Part shown: piece by piece, positions 56,667-64,000 of the stretch
Layout of the letters: each line of letters starts with the position of its first letter
Position numbering within the stretch: the stretch's first letter is position 1
Assembly: GCA_034387635.1 (NCBI GenBank)
Contig: JAOANU010000004.1
Location: 744,001 to 808,000, forward strand
DNA from: Rhodosporidiobolus odoratus
Taxonomy: Eukaryota; Basidiomycota; Microbotryomycetes; Sporidiobolales; Sporidiobolaceae
Direction of reading: 5' to 3'
Length of the DNA stretch: 64,000 nt
Translations under genes and position numbers: made by a program
Notes under the pieces: generated by a model
Told to the model about the DNA's origin: nothing
Database searches by the model: none
The model's input: only the letters and a program-made list of their open reading frames with translations

Positions 56667-58013
56667 ATGTCGACGCCCCCAGACCACGATCATCCTGACA
56701 GTTCTACCGCCAGGTGGACTACCTCCGCTACCAAGCGCAAGGCCCCACAGTCGCCGTACCTGTCTAATATCTCGCCTTCGGCTTCCCCCGATCTCTACAA
56801 TCCGCCGTCTCATACGGCTGCCTTGGATCCGCCTTTTACCAACCCCTCGCCTTTTACCTCGAAACCCCTGACTCCCAGGCCTCCTGCCTTATCCCGCCTA
56901 CCTAGTGAGAACCGCGCCGCCCTGGCCAACGAGTATAAGGCGGCCGAGGTCGCCATGGAGGTCTCGCCCGGGAAGCGCAGGAAAAGTGTCGTCGACGTGG
57001 AGGACGCTACCGAACGAATGCGCCATCTCGCCGCAAGACGCCGCTCCTCCCTTACGCCGATCCAGATTTCCGTCGCTACTCGTCGAGCCCCCGTTAATCG
57101 CTTCACCCCTCCCCCAGACGACGTAGCCGATCTCGTGTCGTCGGTGCCCTCGGTTCCCGCTTTCCAGTCCTGCTGGGCCAAGCATGCCTCCGAGCTTGTG
57201 TTTCCTTCATCCTCTCCTCCCATCAACTCAGAGCGGCGCTTCGCTTTTTCTGACGAGCCGTCTTCGCCTCTTCTCTCCTGCCCTGCGCCACCTTCTTTCT
57301 CCCGCCCTCGTTCGGTTCGCACCACGCCTTCGCCATCCAGCCCAAGGCCATGTTCTAACCTATTCCATACTATGTCAGGGTGTGTTGGCGCCGACCCGCC
57401 ACCTCACCCCGTCAAAGCACCTCGCAGCAGCCACGTTCAGGCCGCCTCGGGCGTTCATGTCACTTACCCGCTGGTCTTCCCTTCCAGGCCACGGCCCGCC
57501 GCTCGAACTTGTGCAGTACGCGAGCAGGACGAGGCCGAAGAAGCGGAAGACGATCTAGAGGCAGCGAAATCCGAAGAAGGGAAAGGGGTGGAGGAATCGA
57601 CCACTTTCCGCCAAGCAGCTGTGCGTCGCCGAGTCTCGCCCCCGAGTCTCGCCTCCGCCTCCCCTTTCCCGCCGCCTTTCCTTTCGCTGTCGATGCCAAC
57701 CTCGACCAACGATTCTTTCAGCGACTTCGACTTTCCCCGCCTTCCGACCCTTTTCCCCGAAACACCGGCTCCCATTCCTCCTCGCCGGCTTAGTACCTCC
57801 AGCTCGTACGACTCGTGCATCTACACACAAGACGACGGCGTAGTCAAAACCACTAGTACTCTCGAGCTTCATCCGTGGACGCCGTCGCGAACTGGTTGTA
57901 CAAGCGGTGGAGGTGATCCATTTGCTGAGGCATTTGGCTTCGCAGCGCTGCGACCTCCGGCACCAAGGGATTCCACCGTGGCGACGACGAGGGACATCGG
58001 AAGGAGCAGCTGA
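56667..58013 (+). CDS. Ser/Pro-rich protein with LPTLFP motif, unknown function (copy A)
   Basis: The ATG at 56667 opens an uninterrupted 448-residue frame starting MSTPPDHDHPDSSTARWTTS. The composition is Ser/Pro/Thr-rich with many SP and TP sites. More ordered pieces are LSRLPSENRAALANEYKAAE followed by VAMEVSPGKRRKSVVDVEDA, which could be a helix and a basic nuclear signal, and, near residue 350, SFSDFDFPRLPTLFPETPAP. The LPTLFP core recurs in the next gene downstream on the same strand. No signal peptide or membrane helix is seen. It is possibly a phosphorylated nuclear or cell-cycle regulator; that is inference from composition only. Confidence 0.78.
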   Translation: MSTPPDHDHPDSSTARWTTSATKRKAPQSPYLSNISPSASPDLYNPPSHTAALDPPFTNPSPFTSKPLTPRPPALSRLPSENRAALANEYKAAEVAMEVSPGKRRKSVVDVEDATERMRHLAARRRSSLTPIQISVATRRAPVNRFTPPPDDVADLVSSVPSVPAFQSCWAKHASELVFPSSSPPINSERRFAFSDEPSSPLLSCPAPPSFSRPRSVRTTPSPSSPRPCSNLFHTMSGCVGADPPPHPVKAPRSSHVQAASGVHVTYPLVFPSRPRPAARTCAVREQDEAEEAEDDLEAAKSEEGKGVEESTTFRQAAVRRRVSPPSLASASPFPPPFLSLSMPTSTNDSFSDFDFPRLPTLFPETPAPIPPRRLSTSSSYDSCIYTQDDGVVKTTSTLELHPWTPSRTGCTSGGGDPFAEAFGFAALRPPAPRDSTVATTRDIGRSS

Positions 58014-58953
58014 GAGGGTAGAGTCGAGGGTCGCTGGCGCTGTACAGACATTTTCTTTCAGTACTTAGCTGCCTTCTCCTTTGTCATTTGTGAAGTGTGG
58101 GGCCTGCCTGTCCTCTACGCGTCTTGAGCGAGCTCCGCTACGCTTACGAAGCACTGCAGAAGATGGTAAACCCGGCAAATCCACCTGAAAGCATTGTTTT
58201 CTCCTGCGAGGAGGCTGCTTGGCTACCTCTATCGTCCGTCTCGCGTGGCACGGTCCGGAAGGTTTCAGAGCTATCGGCTCGACTAAATCTCAGCCTTCCG
58301 GCCACCATGTCGCCTGTCTTCTGCCGCGGCCGCCGACGTTTCTTTCCTTTTCCACAAGCACGGCCGGGATCGTGCGAGGCGAAGAAGCCGCGTCTTGCTT
58401 CTGTAGTGTTAACGTGCAACGTGATCGAGGTACCTGACTTGTTCACGGCGAGGAACAGTGATTACAATCGAGCACCATTTCCTTTTCGACCAGACTCCTC
58501 CGCCTTTTTCGTTCAACGATCGACACTTCCTTCCTCGACCGGTCGAAAAGCTGTCGCTTGTTGAAGGACAATGCTGCCTAATTGAATGGGGATGAATGGT
58601 GCTGTTGTTCTCCGTCCGCCGGTCTGCGCAGTTGTCCCTCGCCTCGGAGGACATCGACGTCAATCCTCCCACCTCCCAGCGTCGTGCGCTTGGCTGCCTG
58701 CAGCTTCCTGGTTCTCTTCATCTCTGTCGACTGCGTCGACTGCGTACGCGATCCGCAACACGACAGACCCGGTGCAGCTCGCCAACAACGCAACCTTTTC
58801 CCCTTGCGCCCCGCTGTTCCCTCCGAAACTTGCGACACAATGTTATCATCCTTGCGCCAACTCAAGGCCGACCGTAATCCGCGTCCGATCAGCGCTGGTG
58901 AGCAGGAGAACTGCCATCAGCTACAGACCTGGGAGCCGGTACCCTACTCTTCT

Positions 58954-58990
<37 letters not shown>

Positions 58991-59207
58991 AAAACTCGAT
59001 TGTCGCCCCCGTTCGCTGACTTGGTGCTTTCCGTCACTCGGAATTCAACAGAGTGGGTCGACCACAACCTCGAGCAACTCTTGCGCTCCTTCGTATCCTG
59101 CATCCTTGAACCTTCCTGCATCTCGCCGTCTCTTTTCCCGCACCTCCAGCCCGCAAATCGTCTTTCCCTCCCCGTTAGAGCAGCATCGGGCCTCTCTGTT
59201 GTCCTCG
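58014..59207. other. Intergenic/5' UTR region upstream of copy B
   Basis: About 1.2 kb. A plus-strand frame 58586-59368 runs through it, but its translation is low-information and overlaps the start of copy B in another frame, so it is not called. The pyrimidine-rich end and the poly-C run probably belong to the promoter or a long 5' UTR. Confidence 0.45.
58955..58989. repeat. Homopolymer of 35 C residues
   Basis: An uninterrupted C run of 35 bases follows TCTT and precedes GAAAAC. On the other strand it is 35 G. It lies 218 bp before the ATG of copy B and is by far the longest homopolymer in the window. Confidence 0.97.
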
Positions 59208-60761
59208 ATGTCGTCCTCTTATTCCACATCAACGTCCAGCATTGCTGCACCCGTTCACCCTGCTCGACGAAACGGCGCTTTCCCGCCGACTGTCCCTTCT
59301 CCCCCCACCCGTCCGCCGCCTCCGTCCCTCTCTTCCTCCTCAGCCTCGTCCTCATTTCCTTCCACTAGGAGCAAGACGTCGCGGCTGTTCGGACGCGTTT
59401 CTCGAAGCGTCTCGCCTTCCTCAACATCTGCCGGCTCGATCTCGCCTTCCTCCATTTCATCGCCCCAACCATCGTCCTGTCCTCCTGCCGCCTACAACCC
59501 TCTCCCAGCTCAAGCTCGCGTGCCAACACGAGTTACCGGCCCGTGCGAAGCACCGATACGGGCTAAGGACAGGCCGAGGAAACTGCCGAGGAAACCCGTT
59601 CCTCTGGCGCCAGAGGTCGAGCGCGCCGAAAGGGCTTTGGAGGCGGCGCTTGCGATGCGGAGATCGCAGAGAAGGGCGCAGAGAAGGGCGCAATCTGAGC
59701 AGTCTCCGCAGCTGGAAGTTGTCGACGGCCTGTGGACCTCGACCTGCGACGAGCGGACCGACGACCTTCCCAAACTTGACTCCCCGTCATCTCGTCGCTC
59801 GTCTTCCTCTTCCTCCACATCCTTCAACTTCTACGCTTCCATCTGCGACTCTGAAGCCGGAGAGCAAGCCATACGCCTGTCCACCTCAGCCCGACGGGCG
59901 TCCATTCCTTCTCCCGCTGCCGTCGCCGCGAACGCCTCCCTTTCCCCTCGCCTCGCTCGTATTGCCGCCTTCACCAACACAGTGTCGCAGCTCGAACCTG
60001 ACGCGAAGGGCGAAGACTCGCTGGCCTGCGCCCTTAGGACGAGCTTTGAACTGCCAGACCTCGAGTTGCCGTGGTTGCCGACTCTCTTCCCTAGGGGCAC
60101 TCCCCTTCTCGACGAAACCCCCTCACCTACCCTTTCCTCCTCGAGCGCCTTCTCCGTCCGCGTCGATACACCCCCTTCTCCGGTTTCACCTTGCTACTCT
60201 CCTGCCTTCGGCTCGCGCAAGTCTTCCTCCTCCTCTTCTTCTTCCTCTTTCTCCTCTTCCACCGATTCCACCTCAATCCTAACCACCCCACTCGTCTCTT
60301 GCGCCTCGTCGCTCGCACCTCCTCTACAACCCTGCGGAGGTATTCGTAAATCCCTTTTCCGAGTCGAAGCCGCCAACGGAACCCACATCGTAATCGATAC
60401 TTCCCCCTCACTTTCCTCTCAAGCTTCCTTCTCTTCCGCTTCTTCTTCGTCTCCATCATTGTCGTGCACCTCTTCTTCTTCTTCTTCGCCGCGACTTCAT
60501 TCCCTGGACCTTTCCGGTCTCAGACACAAAGGCGGGAAATGGGGCGACGAGTCGGAGCTTTTCGTCGATGCGCTTAGCACCCCTCTCAAGGAAGGAACCG
60601 AAGGAGGGGAGGAGAAAAGGTTGGGCTACTTGGCGACGGTGACCGCGGATCAGGGTCAGGGCGGGAAAGACAAGGCATCGTCGCCGTCGATGAGCTGGGT
60701 CGAGAGAGACGACGAGGATGAAGAGGTTTTGGTCATTTCCCTCAGTCCTAAACTTACTTGA
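59208..60761 (+). CDS. Ser-rich protein with LPTLFP motif, unknown function (copy B)
   Basis: The ATG at 59208 (MSSSYSTSTSSIAAPVHPAR) opens an intronless 517-residue frame, preceded by a pyrimidine-rich leader. It is extremely Ser-rich, with runs of eight or nine serines around 60230 and 60470. Ordered-looking parts are VPLAPEVERAERALEAALAM followed by an Arg/Gln helix (RRSQRRAQRRAQ), then LARIAAFTNTVSQLEPDAKG and ELPDLELPWLPTLFPRGTPL. The LPTLFP core matches copy A. A C-terminal region, KSLFRVEAANGTHIVIDTSP, looks like beta structure, and the end is acidic then hydrophobic: ERDDEDEEVLVISLSPKLT. No signal peptide or membrane helix. Shared motif, orientation and adjacency suggest an old tandem duplication with copy A, but overall similarity is low. 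Confidence 0.8.
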   Translation: MSSSYSTSTSSIAAPVHPARRNGAFPPTVPSPPTRPPPPSLSSSSASSSFPSTRSKTSRLFGRVSRSVSPSSTSAGSISPSSISSPQPSSCPPAAYNPLPAQARVPTRVTGPCEAPIRAKDRPRKLPRKPVPLAPEVERAERALEAALAMRRSQRRAQRRAQSEQSPQLEVVDGLWTSTCDERTDDLPKLDSPSSRRSSSSSSTSFNFYASICDSEAGEQAIRLSTSARRASIPSPAAVAANASLSPRLARIAAFTNTVSQLEPDAKGEDSLACALRTSFELPDLELPWLPTLFPRGTPLLDETPSPTLSSSSAFSVRVDTPPSPVSPCYSPAFGSRKSSSSSSSSSFSSSTDSTSILTTPLVSCASSLAPPLQPCGGIRKSLFRVEAANGTHIVIDTSPSLSSQASFSSASSSSPSLSCTSSSSSSPRLHSLDLSGLRHKGGKWGDESELFVDALSTPLKEGTEGGEEKRLGYLATVTADQGQGGKDKASSPSMSWVERDDEDEEVLVISLSPKLT

Positions 60762-61075
60762 TGCGTCATCGCCGTGGTCAACACCCATCGTTAGCTTGGT
60801 ATTCAGCACCTTAACATACAATACAACACCATACCATACCATTCCTTACCTTACCTTCATCTTCGTGTAGGATTTCGGAACTCGTCCTCCATGTAAGGAT
60901 CTATCCTTGGGTTGTCACCGGTCCTTGCACTGTGAGATTCTGCGAGAGTGCCGGATCGTCGCGCTGCGCGACGACGCCGTCGGGTAAGCAGAGAGAAGAA
61001 GATACAGGGCGCCGTTGCGGAAAGTCGATAATGCTACACTGCTGTCAGCCTTTGGCTTTTTTTTTAGATGTCAAC
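60762..61075. other. Intergenic region between convergent genes
   Basis: Contains the pentamer repeat and a T9-type run near 61060; no coding signal. Confidence 0.5.
60815..60858. repeat. Degenerate pentamer repeat (ACCAT/ACCTT)
   Basis: The stretch after the stop of copy B is built from units such as CATAC, ACCAT and CTTAC (ACACCATACCATACCATTCC and on). It probably lies in the 3' UTR. Confidence 0.6.
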
Positions 61076-62311
61076 CTAGAAATCGTCAAATTCGCGGTCC
61101 ATATCGGCGCTGCAATCGAATTCAGTGTCAGTGAGATGCCGGGGATGGTTCAGCAGACCGAACAAAACGAAGGCCCGAAAAGTTCAAAGCGATCGAGGGG
61201 AAAGACTAGATTCGGCCAAACTCACTGCAAATGTTCCCTCATCCCGTCTGGCAAAATCGGTTCCCCCTTGTCATCCGTCAAGTACCGGAAAGGCATGTCC
61301 ACGCTCTCATGCTCGTTAAACTTGATCGTCGGGTGGTTGATGAAGGGCAATTCGGAGAAAGGGACCGAGTCTTGAACGACTCGGCGCGTGACGCCGAGGG
61401 CCGTGTCCTGAGAGGGGGGTGGGGGTCAGAGGTAAAAGAGGGCTCAGGGGAGAGGAGGCGAACGTACGGTGGTCATTTGCACCGGGCCGAGGTGTCGAGA
61501 AGGAAAGCCATGGGCGCGGAGGATACCGGTGCGGTCTACAGGGGATTACCATGTCAGGCCGGGTCCAATCTTAGGCGGCTGCGGGGAAGCGTAAGGAGAA
61601 GGAAGAAATGCGCACCCCTAGGAGGGTCATCACCGAGGATGCCGCCGAACCTGCAGAACGGGATAGAGCGTCAATCAGCCGAAGAATTGGAGGAGGAGAG
61701 CAGTACACAATCGTGAACAAGCACTCCACTCGTACAGGCTGGCTGACGCTTCTTCGGTTTTTCAAGGCGAGGCGGCAAAGCAAGAAAAGAAGGAAAAGAG
61801 CAAACGCACAAGAACCAGTCAAACTCGTTTGCGTCTTCCGGGGCAATCTCCTTCTCTGCCCGGGGGTCGAGCAAGCAGACCTTGTCGAGGGGGATGCCCT
61901 TTTCTTCCATGAGTTCCCGGACGCTCTTTGTGCTGGCGACGAAGCTGTCTTCCTTTGCTCCTCGGTTCTTGAGTTGCTCACCTGCGGATGGGGGAGAGGG
62001 TTCAGACCCGGCGTTGGGCAGGAAATCAAGAGTGTGCGTACCGAGGGAAGCGACCGAGTTTGGTGAGAGGGACGAGAAGACGACCTGGGACGGGTTGGCG
62101 AGCTTGATCATCTGATTGTACTCGAGTGAGATCCAGTGAGGGAAGGTAGTGTCGGAGTTGTCCTCCTCCATGTGCTCTACAGTTGATGGTTGTTCGAGGT
62201 AGTCGAGGTGAGTTGAGAGGATTTAGAGGGAGATGAGGACAACGAGGACAAGTCAGCGACGACGGCACAGGCGAAGGTGTGAGTTAGCTTACCGATAACA
62301 TAGGTGGGCAT
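61076..62311 (-). CDS. SFM1: SPOUT protein arginine methyltransferase SFM1
   Basis: SFM1 is a SPOUT-fold enzyme that methylates one arginine of ribosomal protein uS3 (Rps3) in yeast. The ATG at 62311 gives MPTYVI, joined by an intron to EHMEEDNSDTTFPHWISLEY, matching the family start. Further blocks are SQVVFSSLSPNSVASLG, MEEKGIPLDKVCLLDPRAEK, EIAPEDANEFDWFL, then GGILGDDPPRDRTGILRAHG, the SPOUT knot signature. Downstream are SRHLGPVQMTTDTALGVTRR, VPFSELPFINHPTIKFNEHE and MPFRYLTDDKGEPILPDGMR. The last exon gives ADMDREFDDF, with TAG at 61076-61078. Length and order match the family. It shares a 278-bp divergent promoter with the gene at 62590. Confidence 0.93.
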
Positions 62312-62589
62312 TGTCTCGACTTTCAGTCTGTATCTAGTGCTCTGAGCGAGGTTGAACCGAATGTTTGGGTCAGAGAATCGAAGTTGGATTGTTTGATTCT
62401 TGGTTGTTCGGCTTCTCTTGCTCAGACTGGTTACAACTCAGCTGCCAGGGCAGGAGAACACCGACAGAGACACCCACGGCTTTACCTTGCACTCGCTAAA
62501 CTCGTTCATCTCGCCCACTCACCCTTGTTGATCCATCTTTCCCTCTTCTCTCAACTGTTCCTCTCGCTCTCGTCCCCTCTTAGCGGGAA

Positions 62590-64000
62590 ATGGCATCCAT
62601 ACACACTTCAACTCCAAGGTCAGCAAACTCGTACCATTCGAGACCCACCCACCAACGAGGGCCCTCTGCTGTCACCGACACCCCCACTCCTTCTTCACAC
62701 AACTCGATCCCTCCTTACTCGTCCATTCGCCCAATGGCCTCAAACTCGAACCTCAAGGATCTCGGAACAGCCGCACTCAAGCGACGCGCAACCCTGACCG
62801 CTCAGGGTGGCTTACGAGCCGGCAGCCCAAACACCCTCAACCGCGACCGTCCATCGTCCAGGTTGAGCAAGTCGTCCCTCTTTGACTCGGAACTCGAAGG
62901 CCTCGCAGAACCCATACAAAGGGACAACACCGAACTCGACCGCATCAACAAAGAAAACTCGATTCAGCGCATCATTGGCGACTTGCAAAACGATCGCGTC
63001 TCGCTTTCTTCCCGTTCCAGGTCGAGCGGTTCGTCCAGGGCCTCGCGGTCGTCGGCTGGCGAGCTCGAGCAGGAGCGCAGGAGAGAGTTCGTCGACGAGG
63101 AGCAAGATGGTTGCGACAGTGCGTCCAGCAGGAGCTCCCGAACCAGCAGCATGAGCAGTTTCCGCATCGGTATGGCCGGCGGCAAGAACGGTTACGACAC
63201 GGATCCTCTCGACCCCCTCGACCCGCCGACAGAGGACGATATCACCTACGTCACCTTGCCTCGCTCGCTCGACTCGCCCGCGGCTTCGCCATACAAAAGC
63301 GCAGCGGGTAGCCCCGCACCTCCCGCACCTCGAGCTGCAGGCGGTCTCTTCGGTGGCTCTCCTCGCCCCATCGCTGCCTCATCACCTTTGCGCCCTTCTC
63401 GCTACGCCGACGAGAACGTTGCACCCGCACCTTCCTCCGCCCCAGCTCCTGCACCTTTCCGCCGCTCTCCTTTTGCTGCTGCCGCCTCGCCCGCCTACCC
63501 TACCGTTCCAGCACGAGCCAACCCGCCTCCCACCTTTATCCGCTCACCCTACGTCGCACCGTCTCAGCTTCAGTCCCGTCCTTCGCCTCTCAACCCTCAG
63601 GTCAACTCGCCCATCCTAGGCAACTCCCCAACGACCACTCACACCGGCTCCGCATCACGCTCAGCGACTCGTCATCACGCCTCGCACTCTTTCTCTGCTG
63701 TCTCTGAGCGTCAGGCTCCCGCAGCCGAGGCAGACAGGACTACCTTTTCCTCTACTACCCTCGGCGGCGGGGTAGGCGGAGTGAGCTACCGCATTCCGAA
63801 CGCGACTGTCCTTACCGAGGCGCTTGGGAGTCCGGAGAGGAAGCGTCCTACGATTGATGCGAAGCTGTTCGCCGGTCAGGCTAAGCCAGTGGAGAAGGCT
63901 AGTCCAGCACGATCTGGCAGTACGGGCAAGTCTGCTGCGGGTGCGTTTCGTGCTCCTTCTTCATATGTACGGGTTACGCCTACTGACACCCCGACTCCGG
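62590..64000 (+). CDS. Large Ser/Pro-rich protein, 5' part (runs off window)
   Basis: The ATG at 62590 (MASIHTSTPRSANSYHSRPT) opens a frame without a stop to the window end, 470 codons. Pieces that look ordered are MASNSNLKDLGTAALKRRAT, LDRINKENSIQRIIGDLQND and DPLDPPTEDDITYVTLPRSL; the rest is Ser/Pro/Ala-rich with many SP sites. Near the end, YRIPNATVLTEALGSPERKR and PTIDAKLFAGQAKP recall linear docking motifs of scaffold proteins, but I cannot name the family. No signal peptide. The C-terminal half, which may hold the diagnostic domain, lies outside. Confidence 0.75.
   Translation, partial: MASIHTSTPRSANSYHSRPTHQRGPSAVTDTPTPSSHNSIPPYSSIRPMASNSNLKDLGTAALKRRATLTAQGGLRAGSPNTLNRDRPSSRLSKSSLFDSELEGLAEPIQRDNTELDRINKENSIQRIIGDLQNDRVSLSSRSRSSGSSRASRSSAGELEQERRREFVDEEQDGCDSASSRSSRTSSMSSFRIGMAGGKNGYDTDPLDPLDPPTEDDITYVTLPRSLDSPAASPYKSAAGSPAPPAPRAAGGLFGGSPRPIAASSPLRPSRYADENVAPAPSSAPAPAPFRRSPFAAAASPAYPTVPARANPPPTFIRSPYVAPSQLQSRPSPLNPQVNSPILGNSPTTTHTGSASRSATRHHASHSFSAVSERQAPAAEADRTTFSSTTLGGGVGGVSYRIPNATVLTEALGSPERKRPTIDAKLFAGQAKPVEKASPARSGSTGKSAAGAFRAPSSYVRVTPTDTPTP

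Noticed and set aside
58586..59368. 260-residue plus-strand ORF spanning the poly-C run
   Set aside because: The frame depends on the C-run length, reads as a Pro homopolymer in the middle, and overlaps the start of a better-supported gene.
1..64000. tRNA genes, CRISPR arrays, transposons and bacterial-type islands
   Set aside because: No convincing B-box/A-box pair, repeat-spacer pattern, terminal repeats or transposase/reverse transcriptase motifs were seen on either strand by eye.

Overview
The window is nuclear DNA of a fungus, most probably a basidiomycete yeast of the Pucciniomycotina (Rhodotorula/Sporobolomyces/Leucosporidium-like). This rests on dense genes on both strands, most of them cut by several introns of about 50-100 nt, CTNAC-like branch sites, a moderately high G+C content, and a fungal gene set that includes both TRM7 and a Gemin2-type SMN factor. 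The species is inferred, not proven. I saw no tRNA, rRNA, CRISPR array or intact transposon.

Layout. 1-811 (+) is the 3' end of a CAP10-type GT90 glycosyltransferase, and 1071-2450 (-) is the tRNA 2'-O-methyltransferase TRM7. 3310-3690 (-) is a truncated relic of a PHO84-type phosphate permease. 5358-6238 (+) encodes a small secreted protein, and 6726-8937 (-) is the intact PHO84 homologue. 9851-12171 (-) is Notchless/RSA4 and 12607-13691 (-) is FCF1, both ribosome biogenesis factors. 13846-16345 (+) is an exostosin/GT64-like type II membrane glycosyltransferase broken by a 19-bp tandem duplication. 16696-17792 (+) is a GPI-anchored cell-surface protein, 19317-20128 (+) a small membrane protein with an acidic tail, and 20549-22218 (-) a Ser/Pro-rich protein. 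22551-24553 (+) is CDC20, 24881-26898 (-) seryl-tRNA synthetase and 27363-30097 (-) a sugar-porter-type transporter. 30581-32319 (-) is SFH1/SNF5, 32691-33809 (-) mitochondrial ribosomal protein uS4m and 34018-35982 (-) L-2-hydroxyglutarate dehydrogenase. 36516-37456 (+) is a four-helix MARVEL-like protein.

38881-44324 (+) is the most striking gene: a single ORF joins a complete glucosidase II catalytic alpha subunit (GH31) to most of the beta subunit (LDLa-like module, coiled coil, MRH lectin domain) and ends in KDEL. 44387-45740 (-) is a Gemin2/BRR1 homologue. 46252-50276 (-) is a C2H2 plus fungal-domain transcription factor and 50607-54887 (-) an FHL1-type FHA/forkhead factor. 56667-58013 and 59208-60761 (+) are two Ser/Pro-rich proteins sharing an LPTLFP motif, with a 35-base poly-C run between them. 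61076-62311 (-) is the SPOUT arginine methyltransferase SFM1. 62590 to the window end (+) is the 5' part of a large Ser/Pro-rich protein.

The genes are mostly unrelated housekeeping functions without a cluster. Translation and ribosome assembly recur (TRM7, RSA4, FCF1, SES1, uS4m, FHL1, SFM1). Splice evidence is unusual in places: two introns appear to use GC instead of GT donors, several use GTTCGT, and some are multiples of three without a stop.
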